From JANQEU01 sp965601455 (GTDB taxonomy: Bacteria; Bacteroidota; Bacteroidia; Cytophagales; Cyclobacteriaceae), in the NCBI GenBank assembly GCA_965601455.1, contig OZ271831.1, positions 2,914,001 through 2,978,000 of the forward strand: a DNA stretch of 64,000 bases, written 5' to 3'. A model generated the notes under the pieces. The model made no database searches, was not told the DNA's origin, and saw nothing but the letters and a program-made list of their open reading frames with translations. Made by a program: the position numbers and the translations under genes. Positions 1 to 9,954 of the stretch are shown here, one piece after another (the stretch's first letter is position 1; each line of letters begins with the position of its first letter).

Positions 1-221
1 ATTTTTTTCTTAATAAGTGAAGTTTTTAACCCCTATTTCTGATGGCCGCAATAATAGTTTTTCAGCCGATTTTTTTCAAGAGAAATAGCCTGTTAAAATT
101 GGTTAAACCGAATAGTCGTTGAATGCGAATGAACTTGTGCAATTCAAATGTAGAAAGGGTCTCAAATAGACCTGAATCCAGTGAACAGGAAACTGTCCAG
201 GTGCTCAATACAACTTACCAC

Positions 222-247
222 AAAAAGAAAACCCCCGAATTGGGGGT
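222..247 (-). terminator. Rho-independent terminator of the TonB receptor gene
   Basis: Read on the minus strand, a 6-bp G/C stem (ACCCCC/GGGGGT, 5-nt loop) lies 9 nt after the receptor stop codon and is followed by a T-rich run. This fits an intrinsic terminator. The remaining bases 1-221 show no gene I can support. Confidence 0.7.
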
Positions 248-255
248 AATTTCTT

Positions 256-2709
256 TTAGAATCCATCTCCTTCAAAATCTCTTCCTCCTCCTCTATCCCC
301 TCTTGTCCGTTGCTTTTTCTGGTTTAAACGATACGTAAAAGCAACGCCAAATTGCCGAGCTCTCCATTGAAACTCAGACTCGGAATAAAAGGTGGGTCCA
401 AATGTTTCTCCACGATATTTTCTTGTGTTAAACGCATCTCTGACATTGAATGAAATCGTTCCGTTATTGTTCAACACATCAAGTGAATATCCGATATCCA
501 GTGAATAAATGCTCAACCTTCGCCCCTGGGTTGTTTCTTGCGGTGCCCGGTACCAGAAGTTTATCTGGGCGCTGGATCGAGGGGAAAACTTAAGCCTATT
601 GCTTACCCTTGTGGTGAACGAGAAGGCTTGCGCATTTAGATCCGGTTCACTGGGAGGTGCAATTATTTCGCTGTAGAAAGCATTGAAGTTACCGTTAACA
701 GAAAACCAGTCAGTAACCTCATGATTCGCATTGAACTCGAATCCGACGGCATTACTTCTTGAAAGGTTTTGCGGGGCACTGAAAGTGATGCCAAACTCGT
801 CAACCGTACTAATTCGCTGAACAACTCCCTCGGTATACCTGTAATAAACGGCATAATACAGTGTGGAGGTGTTAAAGTTTTGCAACAAACCAAATTCATA
901 GCTATCCGTAAACTCCGGTTGCAAATTTGGGTTTCCAGTTCGAATATTCCTCGCGTCCGCAAATGATGAAAATGGATTCAAAGACCAAAAGCTTGGTCTA
1001 CTGATTCGTTTGCTGTAAGAACCCTGAAGCGCATTGAATTCGTTTACTTTGAATGTCAGGTTTACACTGGGAAAAAGATTATTATACAGTTGACTGTTTC
1101 TCTCGTCCGTTTGCTTCAGCTCCGTATCAATCTCTGTTCTTTCGTAACGGACACCAACCTGGTAGCTTAATCTGGATAATTCATTCGCATAAATACCGTA
1201 AGTCGCAAAAATGCTTTCATCGTACCGAAAATCGTTGGTGAAATTGGTCAAAACATCGAATCCACCCTCATCATTTTCCTCTCTGACGATATAGTCATTT
1301 CGGACATGCCTGTCATTAAGACGAAAACCAGCCTCGATCTTTCCCTTTTCTCCAACAGGCATGGTGTAGTCGGACTGCACTAATAGCCTGGTTTCGCCTT
1401 CGTCATTAATATTCTCCTGCAATAATGGAGAAAGTGGAAGCCCGGACTCACCGGAAATACCGGTTTCATTGATGGTAGCATCCTCAACCTCGTTATTGTC
1501 CTGATACTGAATATCGAATGTTAGCTTTTGATCTTTTCGATCAAAATTACGAGTATAGTTAATTGAGTATTCAAGGTTTTCATCGTCCTCCAGTTCGTTC
1601 TGGACCCTTAGAATGTTTGACACCAACCGATCCAACTGATCATAGTCCTCGTAGGTGAGATCAGAATTATTGTTCTCATCGCTAAATCGATATAGAAAGC
1701 TTGTGGTGATAACGTTCTTTTCATTAATATAAAAATCCGCGCCAAAGCGGGTATTATAACTTAGTCCTCCTCGTACCCGATCGTTATTTCTAAAAGTGGT
1801 AAAAGTTGTATCCTCAAGAAAGAACTCCTGGTACGAGTTTCCTCCACCTGGAGATTCTCGGTATCTCACCCCCATATTCGCAAACCAGTTGATGGCTTTG
1901 CTCCTATAATTAATATTAAACGACCCTCCGTGATTCATAGGGAACCCGGTATTGGCTTGAAAGCTTCCATTGAATCCCTTACTTCTGTCTTTCTTAAGTT
2001 TTATATTGATCACTCCAGCCATTCCCTCTGCATCGTATCTGGCTGATGGATTTGTAATTACTTCAACTGACTCTATAATATCGCTAGGTATCTGTCGTAA
2101 GGCGTCGGCACTGCTTAGTCCAACTAAACCCGAGGGCTTGCCATCGATCAGAATTTGCACATTCTGACTTCCCCTTAAACTGACATTGCCCTCTAAATCC
2201 ACTTCCACGGATGGAAGATTATCAAGAATTTCGCTGGCTGAACCTACCAAATTACTTAAGTCCTTACCTATGTTGAAAATCTTCTTGTCCAAAGTCAGTT
2301 CCATCTGTGTTCTATCAGCCTGAACAACGACAGACTCCAACTCATTGACGGAAACGTTCATATTAAGCTGGCCTAGATTGGTGAATGAACCGCTTCTAAC
2401 TTCGATATCATCTATCCACTTGTCCTCATATGCGATGAATTCCAACTTCGCATAGTAGTTTCCGGGTTCAATCTGAATTCTAAATTTTCCATTTGCATCC
2501 GAAATAGTACCTGTTCTAAATGTGCTATCCGGTAGACTGTAAATACTAACGGTTGCGTACTCCACAACTGCTGCTGTTTCACCATCTGAAATGGTGCCCT
2601 TCACTCCTGACGCCGGTTTACCGACACCTCCCTCTCTGGAACCGGTCTGTGCCACCAGACCAAACGAGATTAATAGTAGTATAAATGTTAAAATGTTCTT
2701 CATTACCAT
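256..2709 (-). CDS. TonB-dependent outer membrane receptor (OMP_b-brl_3 type)
   Basis: 817-residue outer membrane receptor. A signal peptide (about 1-20) is followed by a CarboxypepD_reg-like beta-sandwich (about 35-115), a TonB plug domain (about 125-225, with the segment reading LIDGKPSGLVG), and a long barrel rich in alternating aromatic and polar strands ending near the C-terminus. The family carries out TonB-energised uptake of large or scarce substrates. The substrate is not visible: there is no SusD partner, so it is not a classic SusC/D pair. It lies 84 bp downstream of the histidine kinase gene on the same strand, so the two-component system may control it. That is inference from position only. 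A terminator follows the stop. Confidence 0.9.
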   Translation of the reverse strand: MVMKNILTFILLLISFGLVAQTGSREGGVGKPASGVKGTISDGETAAVVEYATVSIYSLPDSTFRTGTISDANGKFRIQIEPGNYYAKLEFIAYEDKWIDDIEVRSGSFTNLGQLNMNVSVNELESVVVQADRTQMELTLDKKIFNIGKDLSNLVGSASEILDNLPSVEVDLEGNVSLRGSQNVQILIDGKPSGLVGLSSADALRQIPSDIIESVEVITNPSARYDAEGMAGVINIKLKKDRSKGFNGSFQANTGFPMNHGGSFNINYRSKAINWFANMGVRYRESPGGGNSYQEFFLEDTTFTTFRNNDRVRGGLSYNTRFGADFYINEKNVITTSFLYRFSDENNNSDLTYEDYDQLDRLVSNILRVQNELEDDENLEYSINYTRNFDRKDQKLTFDIQYQDNNEVEDATINETGISGESGLPLSPLLQENINDEGETRLLVQSDYTMPVGEKGKIEAGFRLNDRHVRNDYIVREENDEGGFDVLTNFTNDFRYDESIFATYGIYANELSRLSYQVGVRYERTEIDTELKQTDERNSQLYNNLFPSVNLTFKVNEFNALQGSYSKRISRPSFWSLNPFSSFADARNIRTGNPNLQPEFTDSYEFGLLQNFNTSTLYYAVYYRYTEGVVQRISTVDEFGITFSAPQNLSRSNAVGFEFNANHEVTDWFSVNGNFNAFYSEIIAPPSEPDLNAQAFSFTTRVSNRLKFSPRSSAQINFWYRAPQETTQGRRLSIYSLDIGYSLDVLNNNGTISFNVRDAFNTRKYRGETFGPTFYSESEFQWRARQFGVAFTYRLNQKKQRTRGDRGGGRDFEGDGF

Positions 2710-2793
2710 GCATTATGCATCTATTGCTATGGTACGGAAGCCTATTGTATAGAATTTGATTTGATTCTGATGGAAAACTGAAGTCGGTGTTTT

Positions 2794-4062
2794 TCAGTTC
2801 TTTTTTGATGAAAATTCTACTTTCAGATAATGTAACTGATCTATATTTCTGTAGGAAACTGTAAACCCGTAACGATCACATATCTTTTTTACGATCGCTA
2901 ATCCCAAACCCATTGTTCCTGAGCTCTGATTCGATTTCTTGAATCTTCGAAAAAGTTCTTCAGGAGGCGACTTTAGCGGATCTCCAGTATTCGAGATCTC
3001 CAGTGCTTCACTTGTGAGATTTATGGTAATCTGTTTTTTCTCGTTATTGTGTTTGATCGCGTTATTAATCAGATTGGTAATTAAGACCTCGATTAATACT
3101 GAATCTGCATGGACCATGGGTTTTCCCCCGTATTCAGAAGAACATTGAATACCTTTCAACTCAAAGAGTTCCTTGAAATCACCGGTGATCATAATTAATT
3201 TCTCCTGAATGTCAACTTCCTGCAAGTTGGTGAATTCACGATTTTCGATTTTCGTTAAAAGACTAAGGCTGTTACTTAAATTACTCAGACGTTTAGCCGT
3301 AAGCTGAAGGCTAGAAATACTATTCATTTGATCCTCGGTCAGGTTTTCATCTTCCAGTAACATGTCCAGTTTTCCAAGCATAATAGCAATTGGAGTCTGT
3401 AACTCATGTGACGCATTCTCTGAGAATTCCTTTAATGAAAGATAGTCTTTGCGAACTTTCGTAGTCATATCATCCAAAAACAAATTCAGTCGCCTGAATT
3501 CTTTGATAGATGACCTCCCGAAATCGTGTTCTTCCTTACCAGTTAAGGTAAAACCCTTAATTACCTCCAGCGTACGGTAAAACGGTCGCATCTGGAAATA
3601 GAATATGAGAAAACCAAGAACACTGAAAGATACCAGAAGTAATAAAAACATCTTGACCAGTGATTCGACCACTACGTCATTTATATCATCCGATTCTATT
3701 ATAAGGTCATACAGGGAAATACGATAACTCGTACTATCTATATTCTTAATTACTTCCAGTTTTATGTGAGGTTCAGGACGACCCAAAGTGGAGTGAACAA
3801 CCGTCGTATCCGAGTATCTCGGTTCTGTTTCTTCAACCAAGATGCTGAGAGGTTGAATCGACCATTTGTATCGCTCAATTGTAGAGTCCGGCTTTGTGTC
3901 CTTAATGTAGGAAATAATGTTTTCTAGTCTTTCATCCAGGAAATAACGCTCCTCTAGATCGATTTCACGTTTCATGATTTGGTAGGTTATTACTCCCCCA
4001 ACAGAAAACACGACCAATGACACCAAAATAAAGAGAATTGTAAATCGAAAGACCAGACTCAT
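2794..4062 (-). CDS. Sensor histidine kinase
   Basis: 422-residue membrane kinase. An N-terminal transmembrane helix (about 8-30), a periplasmic sensor region (about 31-135) and a second helix (about 136-158) precede the HisKA dimerisation domain. The phospho-acceptor is His219 in the segment ENASHELQTPI. The HATPase domain shows the N box NLINNAIKHN and the G box GLGLAIVKKI. It should autophosphorylate and pass phosphate to the response regulator encoded just upstream. The start codon overlaps the regulator's stop by 4 bp, so the two are translationally coupled. The sensed signal is unknown. The periplasmic region resembles the short sensor loops of other Bacteroidota kinases and shows no named domain. 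Confidence 0.93.
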   Translation of the reverse strand: MSLVFRFTILFILVSLVVFSVGGVITYQIMKREIDLEERYFLDERLENIISYIKDTKPDSTIERYKWSIQPLSILVEETEPRYSDTTVVHSTLGRPEPHIKLEVIKNIDSTSYRISLYDLIIESDDINDVVVESLVKMFLLLLVSFSVLGFLIFYFQMRPFYRTLEVIKGFTLTGKEEHDFGRSSIKEFRRLNLFLDDMTTKVRKDYLSLKEFSENASHELQTPIAIMLGKLDMLLEDENLTEDQMNSISSLQLTAKRLSNLSNSLSLLTKIENREFTNLQEVDIQEKLIMITGDFKELFELKGIQCSSEYGGKPMVHADSVLIEVLITNLINNAIKHNNEKKQITINLTSEALEISNTGDPLKSPPEELFRRFKKSNQSSGTMGLGLAIVKKICDRYGFTVSYRNIDQLHYLKVEFSSKKN

Positions 4063-4733
4063 GCCTTCATCTTATATCCAGTACCGTAAACAGTATGAAT
4101 CATGTCCTTCCCTCCTGCTGCGGTTATCTTCTTTCGCAGATTCTTTATATGCTGATAAACAAAATCAAAAGAGTCGGCCATATCCATATAGTCACCCCAA
4201 AGGTGTTCTGCAATGGCTTGTTTGGTTAGCAACCGGTTCTTATTGACCACCATGTAGTGGAGAAGATCAAATTCTTTTCTCGTCAAATCCAGTATTTCTT
4301 CACCAACTGCCGCTTCGTGTTTATCCATATCTATTTCGATACCTTCAAACTCGATTTTGTTTTCACCTTGTTGATTCTTTCTTCTGTAGATGGCTTTGAG
4401 CCTCGCATTAAGCTCGGCCATGTGAAATGGTTTGGAGAGATAATCATCGGCTCCAAGATTTAGACCTTCCACCCGGTTGGCAAGACTATTCTTTGCAGAG
4501 ATAATCAGCACACCAACCTGGGGCCATTTTGTTTTCACAGTTTTCAGTAGATCCAGACCATCACCGTCGGGAAGCATTAAGTCCAGACTAATGAGATCAT
4601 ATTCATATCCGTACACCTTTTCTATTGCGGATGAATATGACTCTGCTGTTTCACATACATAACCTTCTCGCTCGAGATATGACTTTATGTTGGCAGAAAG
4701 ATCTGCCTGATCTTCTACTAATAAGACCTTCAT
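4059..4733 (-). CDS. OmpR/PhoB-family response regulator
   Basis: 224-residue transcriptional regulator. The receiver domain (about 1-115) has the acidic pair E7/D8, phospho-acceptor D51 in the segment SLDLMLPDGDG, and the LSKPF lysine. The C-terminal winged helix (about 128-222) has the typical LTRKEFDLLHYM start and ends with YGTGYKMKA. It binds DNA when phosphorylated by the adjacent kinase. It is the first gene of the regulator-kinase pair. The TonB receptor gene downstream is the most obvious candidate target. No operator could be picked out upstream in 4734-4871. Confidence 0.95.
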   Translation of the reverse strand: MKVLLVEDQADLSANIKSYLEREGYVCETAESYSSAIEKVYGYEYDLISLDLMLPDGDGLDLLKTVKTKWPQVGVLIISAKNSLANRVEGLNLGADDYLSKPFHMAELNARLKAIYRRKNQQGENKIEFEGIEIDMDKHEAAVGEEILDLTRKEFDLLHYMVVNKNRLLTKQAIAEHLWGDYMDMADSFDFVYQHIKNLRKKITAAGGKDMIHTVYGTGYKMKA

Positions 4734-4871
4734 AGATCAAAAGTATACTGACACTTTGAAGAAAATTTGAATTTCAAGCCGAAGATTCACTTTTCTACCA
4801 CCTTTCCAGTATCGGATTCTATTCTTTACTGGCTGTAATTAGTGTCATATCCATCGGAAAGTAAAAACTGA

Positions 4872-5888
4872 CTAGTAAATATTTACCTCGCGTTGTAGGT
4901 CAACCCCAAATTTTCTACTGACGGAATCCACAATAATCGATGAGAGTTTTAGTATCTCCGATCCTTTTCCTCCACCATAATTAACGAGAACAAGGGCCTG
5001 ATCCTCATGAACTCCTATGTCTCCACGTTTCTTACCTTTCCAACCGCATTGGTCAATCAACCACGCAGCAGGAACCTTAATCCAATGATCGGATACCGGA
5101 AAACTTGGGATGTTTGGAAAAGCCGCTTGTAAAGCCTCGTAATGATCCATTTCAATAATTGGATTTTTGAAGAAACTACCAGCGTTACCAATTACGGCTG
5201 GATCAGGCAGTTTAGACTGTCTAATCTCAATTACTGCATCGCTTACTGCTTTAATCGATAATTGGTCCACCCCGTTCTTTTCCAGAATCGTCCTGATGGC
5301 TCCATATTCAATGTTGAATTTGGGCTTTTTTGAAAGCTTTAGTGTAACAGAAGTGATTACGTATTTGTCCTTGGCATCACCCTTGAAAATGGAATAACGA
5401 TAACCAAACTTACATTCTCTTGAACTAAAAGACCTGATCTCTCCTGACTTAACGTTATACGCCTCAAGGGAATGAAATACGTCCTTAAGTTCAACTCCGT
5501 AAGCACCAATGTTTTGCATAGGTGCGGCCCCAACAGTTCCGGGAATCAACGAGAGGTTTTCGACACCCCCGAGGTTGTTTTCAATACACCACAATACAAA
5601 CTGATGCCAGTTTTCACCCGCTCCAATTTTCACTACTACTTCGTGCTGATTTTCAGAAACTACGTGAATACCACTGATCATCATTCGAAGGATGACTTTC
5701 CTTTGATTCCCTGTAAACAGCACGTTTGATCCACCTCCAAGCACCATTTTTGGAAGAGGTATGAACTCAGTATTGGTATACACCTCATCCAGATTGTCTG
5801 GGTCTGCGATATCTACCATTATCTGGGCATTAACATCGATTCCAAATGTATTAAATGGCTTTAAGGAAACGTTCCTGGAGATCAGCAT
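4872..5888 (-). CDS. murB: UDP-N-acetylenolpyruvoylglucosamine reductase
   Basis: 338-residue FAD enzyme that reduces UDP-GlcNAc-enolpyruvate to UDP-MurNAc in peptidoglycan synthesis, in the cytoplasm. The FAD-binding part carries PLPKMVLGGGSNVLF and IPGTVGAAPMQNIGAYG. The catalytic region shows CKFGYRYSIFKG, typical of the longer type I MurB, and GNAGSFFKNP with the proton-donor serine. The C-terminus REVNIY contains the conserved glutamate. Length matches E. coli type I MurB. It starts 4 bp after the stop of the upstream amidohydrolase gene, so the two are probably co-transcribed, although no functional link is known. Confidence 0.97.
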   Translation of the reverse strand: MLISRNVSLKPFNTFGIDVNAQIMVDIADPDNLDEVYTNTEFIPLPKMVLGGGSNVLFTGNQRKVILRMMISGIHVVSENQHEVVVKIGAGENWHQFVLWCIENNLGGVENLSLIPGTVGAAPMQNIGAYGVELKDVFHSLEAYNVKSGEIRSFSSRECKFGYRYSIFKGDAKDKYVITSVTLKLSKKPKFNIEYGAIRTILEKNGVDQLSIKAVSDAVIEIRQSKLPDPAVIGNAGSFFKNPIIEMDHYEALQAAFPNIPSFPVSDHWIKVPAAWLIDQCGWKGKKRGDIGVHEDQALVLVNYGGGKGSEILKLSSIIVDSVSRKFGVDLQREVNIY

Positions 5889-5892
5889 ATAC

Positions 5893-7596
5893 TTAATTCA
5901 TTGCCTGGTAAAGGATTTTACCTCCTACCATAGTCATACGGACCTGAGTGCCAATGATCTCATTTTCAGGAATTTCCATCAGATCTCGATCTACAACAGT
6001 AAAGTCAGCCAATTTTCCAACTTCAATGCTCCCTTTGATATCTTCTTCGAAAGCTCCATAAGCAGCATCAAGAGTGTACGACCTTATTGCTTGCAAGCGT
6101 GTCATTTTTTGACTGGGTTCGTAACCACCCTCTGGCTCCCCTTTTAGTGTTTTCCTGGATACTGAAGCATAAATGGAAGCAAATGGATTGATTGGTTCCA
6201 CGGGGGCATCGGTTCCATTTACAATTGGAGTTCCTTGCTGTAAGAGTGTTTGCCAAACGTAGGCTCCTTCCTCTATTCTTCTTCTTCCCAGTCTTTGAAT
6301 GGCCCAAGGTCTATCAGAGCTCATATGAATAGCCTGCATTGCAGGAATAACATTTAATTCCTTAAATCGGGGAATATCGTCTCCATCGATATGCTGCGCA
6401 TGTTCCACTCTGAACCGATGATCACTCATTTGTTCGGGGAACTGCTGAATGGCCTTTTCATAAATATCCAGTGTTTCCCTATTCCCACGATCTCCAATAG
6501 CGTGTGTACAAACCTGAAAACCAGCTGCTGCGGCCGCCAGGGTTACCTGCTCAATATTCTCCATTGGTGTCACATTGTGACCAAAAATACCCGGAGCATC
6601 CGAATATTCCTCGAGAAGCCATGCTCCTCTGCTTCCAAGTGCCCCGTCCGAGTACAACTTAACCGAACGAATCGTCAACCTATTTAATGGATCAACTTCA
6701 ATCCCATTGGCGAAGTACTCCTGTAGAATATCTTCATCCCTACCACTGAGCATCACATACAATCGAATACCCAGCTCATCCCTAGCCGCGAACTCCTTGT
6801 AGAGATCAACATGAGTCCTGCCGGAACCGGCCTGATGAAACCCGGTCAACCCATTCTGTAAACAAGCTTGTATCGCCATCTTCAGTGCTTCTGTATTTCT
6901 TTCCTTCGTGTTGTTCGGGACAACCTTGTTTACTAGGCCCATCGCTGTTTCATTGAATAAACCTGTTGGGCCACCGACACTTTTAAATACTTCCCCTCCT
7001 CCTGGGTTGGGGGTGTTGGCATCCACGCCTGCTAGCTCCATAGCTTTTGCATTCGCTAAAGCAGCATGACCACTGGCATGACGTAGGAATACTGGGTGGT
7101 TCGGCACAGCCTCACTCAATAAGTCATGGGAAGGAAAGCCCTGGAACATCCCTTCCGGATCGTTTTCCCATCGGTCCTGGTGCCACCCACGGCCTAGAAT
7201 CCACTGACCTTCCGGAGTCTCAGCAGCACGTTCTGCAACCATGGCGACTACCTCTTCATAACTTGTGGTATTCATCAGATCCACGTTCAAAAGGTTTTCG
7301 CCCACTCCCATGATATGCGCATGACCCTCGATGAACCCTGGAAAAACAGTATACCCTTTTAAATCGATTACTTGCGTATTTTCTCCAAGAAACTCATCAT
7401 AGGTGGATTCTAAACCAACTCCTACAATTGAATCTCCTGAAACAGCAATCCAGTTATAGGTGCTATTTTGTTCATCTATGGAGTAGATTGTTCCGTTCAT
7501 GAGTATCTGCTCAGCGGGATTCAGCGTTGAAGTTGAACAGTGAGTTATTACGACAATTAAACAACCGGAAAAAATGATGTTAATAAGCTTTTTCAT
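5893..7596 (-). CDS. Lipoprotein amidohydrolase (YtcJ-like)
   Basis: About 567 residues when started at the ATG at 7596. A start nine codons earlier (7623) is possible, but the later one gives a clean signal sequence (MKKLINIIFSG...). A Cys in the context VITHC could be lipidated. It is a metal-dependent amidohydrolase of the YtcJ type: HAH metal motif (EGHAHIMG), YSDGALGSRGAWL, HAIGDRGNRETLD, RVEHAQHI and the C-terminal GTDAPVEPINPF. The family hydrolyses amide or related C-N bonds; the substrate here is unknown. It is predicted to sit on the outer or inner membrane facing the periplasm. It precedes murB by 4 bp. Confidence 0.88.
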   Translation of the reverse strand: MKKLINIIFSGCLIVVITHCSTSTLNPAEQILMNGTIYSIDEQNSTYNWIAVSGDSIVGVGLESTYDEFLGENTQVIDLKGYTVFPGFIEGHAHIMGVGENLLNVDLMNTTSYEEVVAMVAERAAETPEGQWILGRGWHQDRWENDPEGMFQGFPSHDLLSEAVPNHPVFLRHASGHAALANAKAMELAGVDANTPNPGGGEVFKSVGGPTGLFNETAMGLVNKVVPNNTKERNTEALKMAIQACLQNGLTGFHQAGSGRTHVDLYKEFAARDELGIRLYVMLSGRDEDILQEYFANGIEVDPLNRLTIRSVKLYSDGALGSRGAWLLEEYSDAPGIFGHNVTPMENIEQVTLAAAAAGFQVCTHAIGDRGNRETLDIYEKAIQQFPEQMSDHRFRVEHAQHIDGDDIPRFKELNVIPAMQAIHMSSDRPWAIQRLGRRRIEEGAYVWQTLLQQGTPIVNGTDAPVEPINPFASIYASVSRKTLKGEPEGGYEPSQKMTRLQAIRSYTLDAAYGAFEEDIKGSIEVGKLADFTVVDRDLMEIPENEIIGTQVRMTMVGGKILYQAMN

Positions 7597-7693
7597 AAGA
7601 TTCTCTGGTTGATGGATTACCATGCAAGTATGGGCAATTCTCTATAAAAAACGATGACGATCATATTCTGACATTTGACTCTTAAAGATATTA

Positions 7694-7722
7694 TTTGATT
7701 TTATAAAAGATAGCTATCTTTG
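7694..7722 (+). promoter_or_regulatory. Bacteroidota-type promoter of rpsA
   Basis: A TTTG (-33-like, 7694-7697) and TATCTTTG (-7, matching TAnnTTTG, 7715-7722) are separated by 17 nt. This is the best promoter match in the window and lies about 107 nt ahead of the S1 start codon. Confidence 0.75.
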
Positions 7723-7727
7723 CGCCT

Positions 7728-7760
7728 CCATTCGGGTGAATGGCTATTTGTTTAACAAAT
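7728..7760 (+). promoter_or_regulatory. Structured 5' leader of rpsA mRNA
   Basis: Just after the predicted transcription start two hairpins follow each other: CCATTC-GGGT-GAATGG (7728-7743) and ATTTGTT-T-AACAAAT (7746-7760). A further 68 nt separates them from the S1 start codon. Many ribosomal protein mRNAs carry autoregulatory leaders; that this is one is inference. Confidence 0.4.
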
Positions 7761-7828
7761 GGAATGTAAAATCAAACTCTTAGTATCACGATCCGGGTAC
7801 GAAAGATGTAGACAGGATCATCAAAAAT

Positions 7829-9946
7829 ATGTCTGATAAAAAAGAAGAACAGGTGAAGGAAGAAGTTGCTACCACTGAGGAAGCAGCGCAAGCACCTGAA
7901 GCACAAAAGGACGCGGTTGCCGAAGAAAAAACAGAAGAAACCGTCGCCGAAGAAACCGTAGAAGAAACGGCGAAAGCCGAAGAAGCACCAAAGGCTGAGG
8001 AAGCAGAGGCTGAAGTTGAGGAAAAGAAAGAAGAGGAAAAAGTAGAAGAGAAAGCAGCGAAGAAAGAAGAACCTGTTGAAGCTCCTGTGGAGAACAATGA
8101 GGATTTCGATTTTGACTCCCTTGACGATGGCTTTGGTGATGATTACTCAGAAGATGAGCGCAAGCAAATGGAAGCGATGTACGAAGACACGCTTACCGAA
8201 ATCAATGAGAAAGAGGTAATCACAGGATTCGTTGTAGGCATCACTGACAGAGACGTTATTGTTAACATCGGCTTCAAATCCGATGGACTTGTAGCGCTTT
8301 CTGAATTTAGGGATATCGAAGACCTGAAAGCCGGGGACGAAGTAGAGGTGTATATCGAAGAACAGGAAAACGCAAATGGTCAGTTAATCCTGTCTCGAAG
8401 AAAAGCAAAAATCGTCAAGGCCTGGGAACATATTCAAGAGGCTCTTGATAAAGATCTTGTGATTGATGGTATGGTAAAAAGACGCACCAAAGGTGGTCTT
8501 ATCGTAGACATTTTCGGCGTAGAGGCATTCCTTCCAGGATCACAAATCGACGTGAAGCCCATCCGGGATTTTGACGTTTTCGTAGGTAAGAAGATGGAGG
8601 TCAAAGTTGTAAAGATCAACTACTCCAACGACAACGTGGTTGTTTCACACAAGGTCCTCATCGAGAAAGATCTTGAGCAGCAAAAAGCAGAAATTCTAAA
8701 CAACCTTGAAAAGGGTCAGGTTTTAGAGGGTGTAATCAAAAACATGACCAACTTCGGTGTATTCATCGATCTTGGGGGTGTCGATGGATTACTACACATT
8801 ACTGACATCTCCTGGGGACGTATCAACCACCCTGAGGAAGTTCTTAATTTAGATGAGAGTGTCAACGTTGTTGTTCTGGATTTCGACGATGACAAGAAGA
8901 GAATCTCTCTTGGTATGAAGCAATTGACTGCTCATCCTTGGGATTCACTGGATGAGAAAATTGATGTTGGATCCAGAGTTAAAGGTAAGATTGTAAACGT
9001 CGCAGATTACGGTGCATTCTTAGAAATCATTCCTGGAGTTGAAGGTCTTATCCACGTAAGTGAAATGTCATGGTCTCAGCACCTAAGAAACCCTCAGGAT
9101 TTCATGGGAGTTGGAGATGAGATGGAAGCTGTTGTGCTTACCATCGACAGAGACGAAAGAAAAATGTCTCTGGGCATCAAGCAACTTACCGAAGATCCTT
9201 GGACCAAGCAAGATTTGCTTACCAAATATGCGGTTGGTACCAAACACAAGGGAATCGTAAGAAATCTTACCAACTTCGGTTTGTTCATTGAATTGGAAGA
9301 AGGAATTGACGGTCTTGTACACGTTTCAGACTTAAGCTGGACGAAAAAAGTGAAGCATCCATCGGAATTTGTGAAGGTGAATGACGAATTGGAAGTTGTC
9401 GTTATGGAATTGGACACTGACAATCGACGACTGGCTCTTAGTCATAAGCACTTGGAAGAGAATCCATGGGATACCTTCGAGTCCGTCTTCACAAAAGGAT
9501 CAGTCCACAAGTGTACGATTATCAGCAAAACTGATAAAACGGCATTCCTGGAACTTCCTTATGGTTTAGAAGGACAGTGTTCTATCCGAAACCTGACGAA
9601 AGAAGATGGTGCGGTTGCCAAAGAAGCTGAAACACTTGATTTCAAAGTGATTGAGTTTTCAAAAGATGACAAGCGAATCATTTTGACCCATACCGGAACC
9701 TGGAAAGAGCAGTCTGAGCCTGCTACTACTTCTAGTACTGCGGCTAAGAAGAAGAAGCCAAGTAAGGGTAACACCTTAAACAAAATCAATCAGGAAGTAG
9801 AAAAGTCTACTCTTGGAGATTTGGCTGCCTTATCTGCCTTGAAAGAGCAGATGGATAGCGGTGAAGCAAAGGAGAAAAAAGCAGCTAGTAAGAAGAAGGA
9901 GGAAGCTCCTGCTGCTGACGATAAAGAGGAATCCGAAAAGGAATAA
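7829..9946 (+). CDS. rpsA: 30S ribosomal protein S1
   Basis: 705-residue mRNA-binding ribosomal protein. Residues about 1-95 form a low-complexity Glu/Ala/Lys/Val-rich acidic extension. From about 125 on there are six S1 OB-fold repeats, for example EVITGFVVGITDRDVIVNIG, VLEGVIKNMTNFGVFIDLGG and HKGIVRNLTNFGLFIELEEG. The C-terminal 75 residues are again Lys/Glu-rich. S1 unwinds and delivers mRNA to the 30S subunit. In Bacteroidota, where Shine-Dalgarno pairing is little used, the protein is presumed important for start selection. The acidic N-terminal arm makes it longer than the E. coli form (557 residues). It is monocistronic: strong promoter upstream, perfect 16-bp terminator downstream. 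Confidence 0.96.
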   Translation: MSDKKEEQVKEEVATTEEAAQAPEAQKDAVAEEKTEETVAEETVEETAKAEEAPKAEEAEAEVEEKKEEEKVEEKAAKKEEPVEAPVENNEDFDFDSLDDGFGDDYSEDERKQMEAMYEDTLTEINEKEVITGFVVGITDRDVIVNIGFKSDGLVALSEFRDIEDLKAGDEVEVYIEEQENANGQLILSRRKAKIVKAWEHIQEALDKDLVIDGMVKRRTKGGLIVDIFGVEAFLPGSQIDVKPIRDFDVFVGKKMEVKVVKINYSNDNVVVSHKVLIEKDLEQQKAEILNNLEKGQVLEGVIKNMTNFGVFIDLGGVDGLLHITDISWGRINHPEEVLNLDESVNVVVLDFDDDKKRISLGMKQLTAHPWDSLDEKIDVGSRVKGKIVNVADYGAFLEIIPGVEGLIHVSEMSWSQHLRNPQDFMGVGDEMEAVVLTIDRDERKMSLGIKQLTEDPWTKQDLLTKYAVGTKHKGIVRNLTNFGLFIELEEGIDGLVHVSDLSWTKKVKHPSEFVKVNDELEVVVMELDTDNRRLALSHKHLEENPWDTFESVFTKGSVHKCTIISKTDKTAFLELPYGLEGQCSIRNLTKEDGAVAKEAETLDFKVIEFSKDDKRIILTHTGTWKEQSEPATTSSTAAKKKKPSKGNTLNKINQEVEKSTLGDLAALSALKEQMDSGEAKEKKAASKKKEEAPAADDKEESEKE

Positions 9947-9954
9947 TTCCGTTT

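Noticed and set aside
7786..8097. Ser/Ala-rich reading frame opposite the start of rpsA
   Set aside because: It is the antisense shadow of the Glu/Ala-rich S1 N-terminus; no start signals.
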